The notes under the pieces were generated by a model, which saw only the letters and a program-made list of their open reading frames with translations, ran no database searches and was not told the DNA's origin. A stretch of 64,000 nucleotides of DNA from Bacteriovoracaceae bacterium (lineage in GTDB: Bacteria; Bdellovibrionota; Bacteriovoracia; Bacteriovoracales; Bacteriovoracaceae), in assembly GCA_023701435.1 (NCBI GenBank), contig JAMPXB010000013.1:26172-90171 (forward strand). Reading direction: 5' to 3'. Of the stretch, positions 43,698 to 52,401 are shown in pieces. How positions within the stretch are numbered: position 1 is the stretch's first letter; each line of letters opens with the position of its first letter. The position numbers and the translations under genes are program-made.

Positions 43698-44851
43698 AAA
43701 GACCGGATCTTGCCTAACTTCGCATAAGCGGCTTTTAAGGCCCCTGCCAGTTCCAGATATTCTTTTTCGCCGTGGGAGTAACTAAGACTTATTCTGATGA
43801 CTCCCCGGCCGATCTGATCATTGATTCCCATCGCCTTCAAAACTTTTGAGGTCTCGGGCTGGTTATCAGTGCAGGCAGCGGAGGTCGTAACGAAAATATC
43901 ATTGGATTCAAGTTCAATCTGAACGGCCTGGCCATGAATACCGGGATAACCGATAAGGGTCGTTCCTGCCAGACGAGGAGCTCCTCCTCCGACAATAACA
44001 GCTTCCGGAAACGCCTCTTTAATTTCATTTTCAAATTTCAACTTGGCCTGTTCAAGATCTTCCAGCTTGTGAGCATTTTCTTTAAAATCATTTAAGGCAA
44101 TCGCCAGTGTTTCAATTCCAATATAGTGCTGAGTTCCACCACGCAAACCTTTTTCCTGAGTACTGCCAAAAACCAATGACTGCATTTTAGAAGGTTCTCT
44201 GGCGATGATAAATCCAGAGCCGGAGAGCGCCCCCAGCTTATGGCCGGAGCAGACTGCATAGTCCAATCCGGATTGTTCAAAATTAAAGCTACCCTTGCCG
44301 ATTAACTGAGTCGTGTCACAGAAGTACTCTACGTTTTGCAAGCGGCAGAGATTGGAGATTTCGATATAGGGTTGAATCACTCCTGTTTCATTATTGGCGG
44401 CCATCACTGTCACCATCGCAACCTGACCCTTGTTCTCATCAAGAAGTTTTTTCAGACTGCTTAAGAGCACGCATCCTTCCTGATCAATTTCCAGTTGTTT
44501 AATGGTAAAGCCACGCTTGGTTGCATAGTACTTAAGAGTATTGGGAATGACCGAATGTTCAATCGGACTGGAGATAATTATTTTTTTATCGAGAGGGGCC
44601 TGATCGAGGATCGAATGAATAATATGTGAAATTCCTTCTGAAGCCCCGGAGTTGAAAAAAATCTGATCGGGATAGCAGCCGACAACATGAGCAATGATCC
44701 CACGACATTTCTCAATACCGTTGGAAATCTTTTGTCCAATGGAGTGGATGGCGTTGGGATTGGCGTAAAGATCGCTCTCCAGTCTTTTCATTAAGTATGT
44801 TTTTACCGGTTCAAGAAGAGGAGCAGAGCCATTGTAGTCAGCGTAAATCAT
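43694..44851 (-). CDS. NifS/IscS-like cysteine desulfurase beside nadA
   Basis: The 385-residue protein is a class-I-type cysteine desulfurase: YADYNGSAPL, NSGASEGISH, the PLP-binding lysine in CSGHKLGALSG, and the active-site cysteine loop TSAACTDNQPETSKVL. It transfers sulfur from cysteine for iron-sulfur cluster assembly. It lies seven bases downstream of nadA on the same strand, a NadA-dedicated arrangement also seen in Bacillus and some other bacteria. A longer start at 44899 would lie inside nadA and is rejected. Confidence 0.88.
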   Translation of the reverse strand: MIYADYNGSAPLLEPVKTYLMKRLESDLYANPNAIHSIGQKISNGIEKCRGIIAHVVGCYPDQIFFNSGASEGISHIIHSILDQAPLDKKIIISSPIEHSVIPNTLKYYATKRGFTIKQLEIDQEGCVLLSSLKKLLDENKGQVAMVTVMAANNETGVIQPYIEISNLCRLQNVEYFCDTTQLIGKGSFNFEQSGLDYAVCSGHKLGALSGSGFIIAREPSKMQSLVFGSTQEKGLRGGTQHYIGIETLAIALNDFKENAHKLEDLEQAKLKFENEIKEAFPEAVIVGGGAPRLAGTTLIGYPGIHGQAVQIELESNDIFVTTSAACTDNQPETSKVLKAMGINDQIGRGVIRISLSYSHGEKEYLELAGALKAAYAKLGKIRSF

Positions 44852-44858
44852 ATTTTTC

Positions 44859-45971
44859 CTAAGAGATAGCAAGCATTTGATCAAGGGCCTTAAGGGCAAA
44901 TTTCTTTGTCACTTCATCGACCTTGATAACATTTATGGGTTGATTGCGTTCAATCGCCCTGAAACTTTCAAGTAACCAGCGTGGCCGCACCCGATACATC
45001 GTGGTGCATAGACACTGATAAGGTGACAGGGAAGTGATGTCGAGATGAGGGTATTGTTTTGCCAGACGATTTACCAGATTGATTTCTGTACCGACAGCAA
45101 ACTTGGTTCCTGGCTTGGCAGCTTTAATCTGATTAATGATGAATGAAGTAGAGCCTGCCAGGTCTGCACCCTGGACTACATCAAAGCTGCACTCTGGATG
45201 AACAATCAGGATTCTTTCCGGATCGTTCTTTCTCCATGCCTCTATGTGGCTTTTATTGAAACCCTGATGAACAGAACAAAATCCATACCACAGTATAACC
45301 TTGGCCTTTTGAATCTGCTCAGGAGTCAGGCCACCAAAACGTAGATGGGGATTATAAACCACCATGTCCTCAAGTGGGATTCCCAGCTTAAAACAGGTAT
45401 TGCGGCCCAGGTGCTGGTCAGGAAAGAAGAGTAGCTTCTGTCCTTGCGAAAGACCCCAGGTAATAACTTTTTCAGCATTGGACGAAGTGCAGATAGAGCC
45501 GTCGTTCTCACCTACAAAGCTTTTAAGGGCAGCTGAACAGTTGATATAGGTAATAGGTATAATTTTATCGGTAGTGCTTTCTGTTATGTATTTCCAGGCC
45601 ACATCTATTTCACGACGATTGGCCATATCTGCCATTGAGCATCCGGCACGCAGGTCTGGAAGAATGACTTTTTGGTTTTCATTAGTCAGCATATCAGCTG
45701 TTTCCGCCATAAAGTGCACTCCACAGAACATCACATACTCGGCAGACTTAATATCAGCAGCCTTTTTAGCAAGCTCCAGAGAGTCACCAGTGACATCAGA
45801 GAAGGCAATGACATCATCTTGTTGATAGTGGTGACCAAGAACGACCACTCGTGAGCCTAATCGTTCTTTTATTGACTTCAATTCCTCCAGGACTTTCTCG
45901 TCGGAAAGTTCTGATTCCGGGATTTCCGGCAGGTGATCTTTAGTCTGCAATTCATCGTATATGTCGATCAT
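44859..45971 (-). CDS. nadA: Quinolinate synthase NadA
   Basis: The 370-residue protein condenses iminoaspartate with dihydroxyacetone phosphate to quinolinate in de novo NAD synthesis. The family pattern is clear: VLGHHYQQDDVIAFSDVTGDS, PDLRAGCSMADM with a probable cluster Cys111, GFCSVHQGF with Cys232, and a terminal PYQCLCTTMYRV supplying the third candidate cluster cysteine. It needs a [4Fe-4S] cluster, consistent with the desulfurase gene next to it. ATG 45971 is the natural start. nadB and nadC are not in the window. Confidence 0.93.
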   Translation of the reverse strand: MIDIYDELQTKDHLPEIPESELSDEKVLEELKSIKERLGSRVVVLGHHYQQDDVIAFSDVTGDSLELAKKAADIKSAEYVMFCGVHFMAETADMLTNENQKVILPDLRAGCSMADMANRREIDVAWKYITESTTDKIIPITYINCSAALKSFVGENDGSICTSSNAEKVITWGLSQGQKLLFFPDQHLGRNTCFKLGIPLEDMVVYNPHLRFGGLTPEQIQKAKVILWYGFCSVHQGFNKSHIEAWRKNDPERILIVHPECSFDVVQGADLAGSTSFIINQIKAAKPGTKFAVGTEINLVNRLAKQYPHLDITSLSPYQCLCTTMYRVRPRWLLESFRAIERNQPINVIKVDEVTKKFALKALDQMLAIS

Positions 45972-46106
45972 TTTGGGGCCCTTATAAATTTTCCCCACAA
46001 TACAATGTTGGGCAAAAAGGAGCAAGCATAACCGTTGCGCACCGAGGCAAAAAAGTCTTGTTTGGTCGCGCAGCAAAAAACTATTTAATTTTATTCACTT
46101 GGCCCT

Positions 46107-46135
46107 TTGACGAAGTGTGACCACTTACCTAGACT
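46107..46135 (+). promoter_or_regulatory. parAB promoter with overlapping inverted repeat
   Basis: A -35 ttgacg (46107-46112) and a -10 tagact (46130-46135) are separated by 17 bp. Between them aagtg (46113-46117) and cactt (46122-46126) form an inverted repeat. The layout suggests autoregulation, as is common for par operons. Confidence 0.6.
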
Positions 46136-46195
46136 TTTATTAATAGGACCATTTAAAGGACCACGACCACGGACTCTTCTTTAGGAGATAAGGTT

Positions 46196-46972
46196 ATGAA
46201 AATTATCACCATTGGTAATAACAAAGGTGGAGTAGGTAAGACAATGCAGTGTTACCAGCTCGTTTGCCACCTCGCCAACTTAGGCCATCGCGTCCTCGCC
46301 ATTGATCTTGATTCCCAAGCGAATTTAAGTTCTACCTTAGGGGTAAACATTCAACGCACTCTCATTCCAGAATGGTTGATCGGAGATGTAAAAGCCGAGG
46401 AAATCCTTTCTGATGCTGAAGGTGAATATGATTTTTACAAGAACATCAAACTCATCGCCAGCTCCCGCCACATGGCCAATCTTGCAAAACTTTTAATTCT
46501 TTCAGAATCAGAAGTTCGTAAGAATGCCGGCCGCAAAGAACGCTTGATGAAATTGCGTCTGCGCGAACTTGAATCTCAGTTTGATTACGTTGTCATTGAC
46601 ACTCCTCCAATGCTTGGAGATGAGCTCATTATGTCTTTGGTGGCCTCTAATCTGATTCTTATTCCGACTCAAGCTCAAGACTATTCCATTGATGGTTTAG
46701 AAGAGCTTATGGATACTTTTGAAATCATCAAAGAAACTGAAAATCCTAGTCTGGAATTTTCAATTATTCCTTCGATGGTTAATCCAAGAAGAAAGATTGA
46801 AAGAATCCGTCTCGAGGAGCTTAGTCAGTCATTCAATGTGACTCCGAGTATTCGCAACCTCGTAGATATGCAGGAATCAGTCGCCCTTAAAAAGCCAGTT
46901 TTCATGTTTAACAACAATTCAAAAGGTAAACATGACTATAAGGCGCTTTGGGACTCACTAGGTTTAAATTAA
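46196..46972 (+). CDS. parA: ParA-family partition ATPase
   Basis: The 258-residue protein has a deviant Walker A, NKGGVGKT (9-16), the switch-I DLDSQANLSS (37-46) and a Walker B-like VVIDTPP. ParA ATPases use ATP-dependent DNA binding to separate replicated DNA or position cargo. It lacks the extra N-terminal HTH of plasmid type Ia ParA, so it is of chromosomal/Soj size. An AGGAGATAAGG ribosome binding site precedes ATG 46196. The parB gene follows 32 bp downstream. Confidence 0.93.
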   Translation: MKIITIGNNKGGVGKTMQCYQLVCHLANLGHRVLAIDLDSQANLSSTLGVNIQRTLIPEWLIGDVKAEEILSDAEGEYDFYKNIKLIASSRHMANLAKLLILSESEVRKNAGRKERLMKLRLRELESQFDYVVIDTPPMLGDELIMSLVASNLILIPTQAQDYSIDGLEELMDTFEIIKETENPSLEFSIIPSMVNPRRKIERIRLEELSQSFNVTPSIRNLVDMQESVALKKPVFMFNNNSKGKHDYKALWDSLGLN

Positions 46973-47004
46973 TTAAAACACATACTGACGTTTAAGGAGA
47001 GGCC

Positions 47005-47838
47005 ATGGCCAAGGAATTTTCCGCACGTGTTTCAAAACGTGAACGCAAAGTGACTGACATCACTGCAGGTATTGATGACAAAATCCTGAAAGCTAACGAT
47101 CAGAAGCTCCTTCGTGGAGCCCAGTTAGCAAATATTGCTCTTGATACCATCGTTGTTAGAGAGCAGGTAAGAACAAAATTTAATGACGAATCTCTTCGTG
47201 AACTTGGTGAAAACATCAAGGTTAACGGTCTTATTCAACCGCTGGTTATTCACCGTGAAGGCAATAAATTTGTTCTGATCTGCGGTGAGCGCCGTTTCCG
47301 TGCTATGACCTTGATTGACATGAAAGAGGCTCCTTGCTTCATTCTTGAAAACAAGAGCAAAGAAGAACTGATGGCAATTCAGTTCTCTGAGAATCAGGCC
47401 CGCGAAGATCTTCATTACATTGATCAAGCTGACTCAATTTACGGCTATCAGAAACTAACGGGTACATCGGAAAGAAAGATCACCGCAGCACTTGGTATTT
47501 CCAAGTCGGAAGTTCACCGCTGTTTGATGATTGCCAAACTTCCTAAAGACATTAAAGAAGCCGCCAAGAATTTCAACATTGAGAAGTATGTTCTTCTTGA
47601 GTGGGATGAACTTCCTCAGAATGAATTCAAAGATGAAATCAAAGGCAAGATTCTTTCCGGTGATATCACTAAGCGAGTTCAGTTGAGCAAAATCATTTCT
47701 CAATTGAAAATTGAGAAGCCAAAGAAGAACTCGCAAGACGCTTCGGTTGAGAAATTAATGAAGGTCCTTAAAACGCAGATTAAAGACCCAAAGCTTCAGG
47801 CCAAGGCCAAAGCCTTAATGGCAGAATTGATAAACTAA
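47005..47838 (+). CDS. parB: ParB-family CTPase/partition protein
   Basis: The 277-residue protein contains the ParB N-terminal CTPase motifs (LIQPLVIHREGN and the GERRFRAM box). Next are the ENQAREDLHYIDQADSIYGY region and a helix-turn-helix (RKITAALGISKSEVHRCLMI). It would load at parS sites and slide along DNA. I found no parS-like tgtttcacgtgaaaca in the window. The C-terminal dimer domain is short. A strong terminator follows. The pair could be the chromosomal system or an accessory copy. Confidence 0.92.
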   Translation: MAKEFSARVSKRERKVTDITAGIDDKILKANDQKLLRGAQLANIALDTIVVREQVRTKFNDESLRELGENIKVNGLIQPLVIHREGNKFVLICGERRFRAMTLIDMKEAPCFILENKSKEELMAIQFSENQAREDLHYIDQADSIYGYQKLTGTSERKITAALGISKSEVHRCLMIAKLPKDIKEAAKNFNIEKYVLLEWDELPQNEFKDEIKGKILSGDITKRVQLSKIISQLKIEKPKKNSQDASVEKLMKVLKTQIKDPKLQAKAKALMAELIN

Positions 47839-47843
47839 TGATG

Positions 47844-47872
47844 AGGGGCCTCTTTGGGGGCCCTTTTTTTTG
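47844..47872 (+). terminator. Rho-independent terminator after parB
   Basis: The arms aggggcc and ggccctt around a short loop form a GC-rich stem (with one G-T pair) followed by eight T residues. It ends the parAB transcript. Confidence 0.88.
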
Positions 47873-47965
47873 GCATCTCCTTTGCTCCTTTATCCTGTAT
47901 TAGAGGAACTAACCTTAATTGAAGATTGGAATTTCGAGGGGTTAGGGGATTAGAGGGGAAAGAAA

Positions 47966-48847
47966 ATGTTCAATCTTTGGTCACAAAAACGTCACTATCC
48001 AAGCTTTAGACACTTCGCCATGGGTGCTCTCATTCTTATTAGTGGAATGGCGCAGGGGCAAGTTACCCCTAGTGTTTCAATCGCACGTGAGCCTGCGAGT
48101 TATATTCCGGATGATGATGTCATTGTAAAACCTGTAGACAACCAGCTTTCGTTTTATCAACAGTATGTGGCATCTGATAAGAGTCATGATGTCGTCACTT
48201 CTCGCAACCAGATTAAAATTTGGAATGACAATCAGGCCTTTGCTGACCAATATGGCATGGACTCAACTCTTGCCGGATCTTCTTTCTTTGTGCCTTCCTC
48301 TGACGAAAAATTTCAATATTTCAAAGACAAATATATGCGCTACCTTCGTCGTCAAGGCGAGCAGCCTCTTAAAGATGCTCCAAAAAACTGGTACCAGGAT
48401 TACCGCGCTTCAAATGAAGTCGATACCATTGATGAAATGGAATCACGCTTCAAGAGCACGACTAATAAAAGTCTTACCGGGAAGGCCCTGCCGGACTCAC
48501 TTAAGCAAAAAGAAGTCAGTTTATGGAAAAAAACCAAGTTTATTTTCCAGCCACGTTTGGATCAGGGTCTGGTAATCATTGGAATTAGAGGACCATTTGT
48601 TCACGCCCGTGCCTGGGTCGGAGCGAACGGTGAAACTGAGGTAAACGTCAGACATGATGTAGACTCAATTGGTTTGCGTTTAATGTATAACTATTATGTT
48701 CATTCGGGCAGATACTTTACTTCTGCCGACAAGCGAATAACTGACAATGTCTATGCGCGTGTCACAAGTCTTAAGAATCCGAATGTTGGAAAGGATGAAG
48801 TAAGTCAGGATAATACTCTAATGCTGCTATACGCAAAGCAGTTTTGA
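47966..48847 (+). CDS. Exported hypothetical protein
   Basis: The 293-residue protein has an N-terminal signal after a short cationic lead (hydrophobic FAMGALILISGMAQG). It has a disordered polar middle and a C-terminal strand-rich region (LVIIGIRGPFVHARAWVGAN, LRLMYNYYVHSGRYF). I recognise no family. It may be a periplasmic or outer-membrane associated protein. It lies between parB and gdhA on the same strand, but the parB terminator separates it from parAB. Confidence 0.65.
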   Translation: MFNLWSQKRHYPSFRHFAMGALILISGMAQGQVTPSVSIAREPASYIPDDDVIVKPVDNQLSFYQQYVASDKSHDVVTSRNQIKIWNDNQAFADQYGMDSTLAGSSFFVPSSDEKFQYFKDKYMRYLRRQGEQPLKDAPKNWYQDYRASNEVDTIDEMESRFKSTTNKSLTGKALPDSLKQKEVSLWKKTKFIFQPRLDQGLVIIGIRGPFVHARAWVGANGETEVNVRHDVDSIGLRLMYNYYVHSGRYFTSADKRITDNVYARVTSLKNPNVGKDEVSQDNTLMLLYAKQF

Positions 48848-48926
48848 TCTAAAGAATTTTTCTAGCAAACAAATGCCTCGAAGAGTAAACTAGGGCCACT
48901 AAATTTAACCTTAAATTGGAGTTGCC

Positions 48927-50186
48927 ATGAGTCTCTTCGAGTCTCCATTTTTCCAAGATGCATTTTCTCAACTTGAATCTGCTGGTACTACCATGAAAAT
49001 GGATCCAAACGTTCTTGAACGTTTGAAATATCCTAAGCGTGCCCTGCAAGTGTCTGTGCCTGTTCGTCTTGATGACGGTACAGTTAAGGTGTTTGAAGGT
49101 TACCGAGTTCAACACAATATGACGTTGGGCCCAGGTAAAGGTGGAATTCGTTTTCACCCACATGTTTCACTTTCTGAAACAGCCGCTCTGGCAATGCTCA
49201 TGACTTTCAAATGCGCCCTGGTTGGTCTTCCGTTAGGCGGAGCCAAGGGTGGTATTAAAGTCGATCCAAACGATCTTTCCCGAGCTGAACTACAAGCTCT
49301 TACTCGTCGTTATACGACAGAAATTTCCATGATTATTGGCCCTGATAAAGACATCCCTGCTCCAGACATCGGTACTGATGGTCAGACCATGGCATGGATG
49401 ATGGATACTTTCTCACAACTTAAAGGTTATGCGATTCCAGGTGTTGTGACAGGTAAGCCGATCGCCATTGGCGGATCTTTAGGCCGTGCTGAATCAACCG
49501 GTAAAGGTGTTGTTTTCTGTATTAACTTTGCTTACGAAAAACTTAATAAAACAGTTAGCGCTTCAACAACCGTTGCTATTCACGGTTTTGGTAAAGTTGG
49601 TATGCCAGCGGCCCATGATCTTCATGCTCAAGGTGCTAAGATTGTCGCAATCTCTGATGTCTCGGGTGCGATTTACAATAAAGATGGTCTCAATATCCCT
49701 CAATGCATTGAGTGGGTAAGAAGCAGAAAATTCCTTCGCGATATGCCAGGTGCAGAACATATTTCCAATGAAGAGCTTCTTGAGCTTGATGTTGATATTC
49801 TGATTCCTGCTGCTATTGACGGTGTTGTTACTAAAGATAACGCTGGAAAAGTAAGAGCGAAGATGATTGCTGAAGGTGCGAACGGACCACTCACTCACGA
49901 AGCGGTAGATATCATTACTGCTAACGGCGGTCTGATTATCCCGGATATTCTTTGTAATGCCGGTGGTGTGATCGTTTCTTACTTTGAATGGGTACAAGGT
50001 CTTCAGATGTTCTTCTGGGATCTGGAAACAGTTAATAAGAAGCTTCATGACATCATGAAACAGGCCTTTGATAAGGTTTGGAAAAATGCTGAAGTTTACA
50101 AAGTGAACATGAAACAAGCTGCTTTCATTACTTCACTTAAGAATATCGAAGCCGCCATGAGACTTCGTGGAATGTGGCCAGGTTAA
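48927..50186 (+). CDS. gdhA: Glutamate dehydrogenase (Glu/Leu/Phe/Val type)
   Basis: The 419-residue protein is a complete glutamate dehydrogenase. The substrate domain has GPGKGGIRFHPHVS, the catalytic Lys region in FKCALVGLPLGGAKGGI and PAPDIGTD. The Rossmann domain has VAIHGFGKVGMPAA. It interconverts glutamate and 2-oxoglutarate plus ammonia with NAD(P). The length fits hexameric bacterial enzymes. GGAG precedes ATG 48927 and a hairpin ends the gene, so it is monocistronic. Coenzyme preference cannot be read with confidence. Confidence 0.95.
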   Translation: MSLFESPFFQDAFSQLESAGTTMKMDPNVLERLKYPKRALQVSVPVRLDDGTVKVFEGYRVQHNMTLGPGKGGIRFHPHVSLSETAALAMLMTFKCALVGLPLGGAKGGIKVDPNDLSRAELQALTRRYTTEISMIIGPDKDIPAPDIGTDGQTMAWMMDTFSQLKGYAIPGVVTGKPIAIGGSLGRAESTGKGVVFCINFAYEKLNKTVSASTTVAIHGFGKVGMPAAHDLHAQGAKIVAISDVSGAIYNKDGLNIPQCIEWVRSRKFLRDMPGAEHISNEELLELDVDILIPAAIDGVVTKDNAGKVRAKMIAEGANGPLTHEAVDIITANGGLIIPDILCNAGGVIVSYFEWVQGLQMFFWDLETVNKKLHDIMKQAFDKVWKNAEVYKVNMKQAAFITSLKNIEAAMRLRGMWPG

Positions 50187-50202
50187 TAGATTTTTTCATC
50201 TT

Positions 50203-50240
50203 AAAGCCTTCTATCTATTTTTTAGATAGGAGGCTTTCTT
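50203..50240 (+). terminator. Terminator after gdhA
   Basis: A long interrupted stem (aaagcct/aggcttt and ctatcta/tagatag) around a T loop follows the gdhA stop by 16 bases. A T-rich stretch follows it. Confidence 0.85.
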
Positions 50241-50284
50241 TCTTTCGACTTCCAAGATAGTCACAAATTACTTACTTTAAGGGC

Positions 50285-50695
50285 ATGAAAACTTTCTTGC
50301 TCCTCGCTTTATTCCTCTCATTTGACCTTCTGGCCTTTGATCCTTGTTCATATCCTTCAACTGTCGAATTTAATGAAGAGCTGAAGTCTCAAGGCATCGC
50401 GGCCATCAAAACTTCTCGTAATCCAAAAAGATTTCGTTTTGTTGAAAAGCAAATGATTCACCTAACTGTTTCCCTTCAGGATTGGTTAAATGGCATTTCG
50501 CGAGTTGAGGCACTTGATTTGTTCGTGGAAGGTTCGAGCGATGGGGAAATTGCCTATTTTGAGCTTAACGGAAAAGAAGTTGCCTTGGTTCATTACTGGC
50601 CGGGAGACAATGAGTATGGCGCCTTTTTTGAGATGAATAACAGTGCCTTCAGACTTATGGCAGAAATTCGTGACAGTGAAATCGTCTGCCTTTAA
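50285..50695 (+). CDS. Small secreted hypothetical protein
   Basis: The 136-residue protein has a clean signal peptide (MKTFLLLALFLSFDLLA) followed by FDPCSYPSTVEFNE. The mature part is strand-rich with VEALDLFVEG, HYWPGDNEYGAFFE and a C-terminal cysteine pairable with the N-terminal one. No family is recognised. The next exported protein begins nine bases later on the same strand, so they may form an operon. Confidence 0.65.
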   Translation: MKTFLLLALFLSFDLLAFDPCSYPSTVEFNEELKSQGIAAIKTSRNPKRFRFVEKQMIHLTVSLQDWLNGISRVEALDLFVEGSSDGEIAYFELNGKEVALVHYWPGDNEYGAFFEMNNSAFRLMAEIRDSEIVCL

Positions 50696-50704
50696 CATAG
50701 AGGA

Positions 50705-51193
50705 ATGATCCTCGTACTTATCATCCTGCCTCTCATCTCTTTTGCCCATGTCATCCAGGATGATGTATCTATTACTGAAAAATCCCGTCATTCTTTTCAA
50801 ACTGTCTGTTCCAAGCTGGTGACCCATGAATCACCGCTAATTGAAGTTGTCTCTGGTACTGAACTGGACTGCATGGGGAAAAAAGTTTCGGTCGGGAAGT
50901 TTTGTGAAAAAGAACTGGCCGCAGATCCTTATTATTTGCGGGCCTATATCGACAAAGAGGCGAAGAAAGTCGTCTGTGTTTCCGGAAAAAAAGTTCTTTT
51001 TAAATACCTCTGTGTGAAATTAAGCGATAAGGCTCTTTGTTCACAAACCCCTCAGGCCAGCTGTCGTCACATTCAGGAGAAACTGGCCAAACGGCTTGAT
51101 CTGGTTCATTCCTCATTTGTCAAAAATGAGAAGGGCATCCAACAATTAAATTGTTTTTTTGAATCCCTTCCCTTGACTGAAAAATCTATTTAG
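50705..51193 (+). CDS. Secreted cysteine-containing hypothetical protein
   Basis: The 162-residue protein has a signal peptide ending near SFA and eight or so cysteines (QTVCSKL, LDCMGKK, KFCEKE, VVCVSG, KYLCVKL, ALCSQTP, ASCRHI, LNCFFE). They are probably disulfide-bonded. The regular spacing suggests a small repeated fold. No family is recognised. It is likely co-transcribed with 50285-50695. Confidence 0.6.
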   Translation: MILVLIILPLISFAHVIQDDVSITEKSRHSFQTVCSKLVTHESPLIEVVSGTELDCMGKKVSVGKFCEKELAADPYYLRAYIDKEAKKVVCVSGKKVLFKYLCVKLSDKALCSQTPQASCRHIQEKLAKRLDLVHSSFVKNEKGIQQLNCFFESLPLTEKSI

Positions 51194-51204
51194 TCTTCAT
51201 GTTC

Positions 51205-52173
51205 CTAGAAAAGATTGACTCTCTTGGTATTGAAGGCCTTGTCCATACAATCTCTAAAAGCTTCGACACCTTCTAAATCCTCACCGCATTTTAGTTTGTT
51301 TTCTTTGCCGGTGTAGATGACATTAAATGCAAAATCGCCTTGTACTCCCACATGAGGAACCAATAGAAATCCTTTTTTTGCCATCTTTGAATTCATCATG
51401 CTCTTGGCAACCAGGTGACCTATAAGGCCACCAACCACAATGTCAGACGCCCAGTGCTTTTGATCGTGCATACGTGACCAGCCCGCCAGTGCCGCAGCCG
51501 AGTAGGCGAGAATAGGGATATACTTATTTTGCCCTTTTGCAGCCTCCGCAATGACCGTCGCAATGGCAAATGCTTGAGCGGTATGACCTGAAGGAAATGA
51601 TACGTCATGCTCAGCACCTTCGCGGTTGAAGTTATAAGGATCAGTTGAATCATCGGGACGTGCTCTTTGAATGGAATACTTTAGTCCATTAACTGCCAAG
51701 CCTGCGACCAATGCCGCTTTCGCCGCCATTAAGGATACATGTGTAATCTGATGATTTTTCATGACTACACCAATGATAAGTCCTGCACCAACTGCGCCGG
51801 CACTCCACTCACTCCCGAGCCCTTCACCAACATAGGCCATTCTTTCAGTGATACTGTCTTTATTGTCCTGGGCAAAATTCATGATTTCTTCATCATTAGC
51901 AAAAAACATCACTGCCACCGCTGAGGCTGCCGCTATTTTGATCATGGTATTTTTGTCGAATTCGAAAGGAACGAAATAAGACTGGGTATTAGGTTGCTTA
52001 TAAGGAGCTCCTCTCATTAACGGGTTGGGCTGCTCTTCTTTAAAAAAATCTTCCTCCCAGCTGAGATCTACTCCGGTGTAAGCCGCGTAGCTATCGAGTT
52101 CGGAATAAGAATAAGTCTCTCGTGCAAAAGTACTAAAGGAATGAATAATTAGAGCCAATAGAAGAATTTTCAT
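51205..52173 (-). CDS. PAP2-family membrane phosphatase
   Basis: The 322-residue protein has a signal peptide and a PAP2 core with all three phosphatase motifs: KYSIQRARP (motif 1), PSGH (motif 2) and SRMHDQKHWASD (motif 3, with catalytic His). Four or five membrane helices surround them. Such enzymes dephosphorylate lipids such as undecaprenyl pyrophosphate or phosphatidic acid at the periplasmic face. ATG 52173 is preferred to TTG 52176. The long polar N-terminal region before the first helix is unusual for the family. Confidence 0.88.
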   Translation of the reverse strand: MKILLLALIIHSFSTFARETYSYSELDSYAAYTGVDLSWEEDFFKEEQPNPLMRGAPYKQPNTQSYFVPFEFDKNTMIKIAAASAVAVMFFANDEEIMNFAQDNKDSITERMAYVGEGLGSEWSAGAVGAGLIIGVVMKNHQITHVSLMAAKAALVAGLAVNGLKYSIQRARPDDSTDPYNFNREGAEHDVSFPSGHTAQAFAIATVIAEAAKGQNKYIPILAYSAAALAGWSRMHDQKHWASDIVVGGLIGHLVAKSMMNSKMAKKGFLLVPHVGVQGDFAFNVIYTGKENKLKCGEDLEGVEAFRDCMDKAFNTKRVNLF

Positions 52174-52229
52174 CAATGATCCTTTGTTTATTTATGGATC
52201 ATTTTAGAGAGCCTTCAATTTCTCACACT

Positions 52230-52244
52230 TTAAGATCATCTTAA
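52230..52244. promoter_or_regulatory. 15-bp palindrome upstream of PAP2 gene
   Basis: ttaagat c atcttaa is a perfect inverted repeat about 57 bp before the PAP2 start. It could be an operator; no regulator is known. Confidence 0.3.
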
Positions 52245-52401
52245 GGTCCCTCTTTTACATGGATGACAATTTCTTCGACATTTTTACCGTTTTTCAGAGG
52301 GAGAAAATTTAAAGCAGCGCACTTGACCTGCCATAGTTTTCAATAGTTACCCACTTCTTCCTAGGCATCAGAATCGCACCGGTAGGAGAGCAGGAGGTGT
52401 T

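Noticed and set aside
46196..47838. parS site of the tgtttcacgtgaaaca type near parAB
   Set aside because: Only partial matches such as the tcacgtg near 28717 were seen; none has both arms.
49563..50117. 184-residue minus-strand frame opposite gdhA
   Set aside because: It is a shadow of the glutamate dehydrogenase coding sequence.
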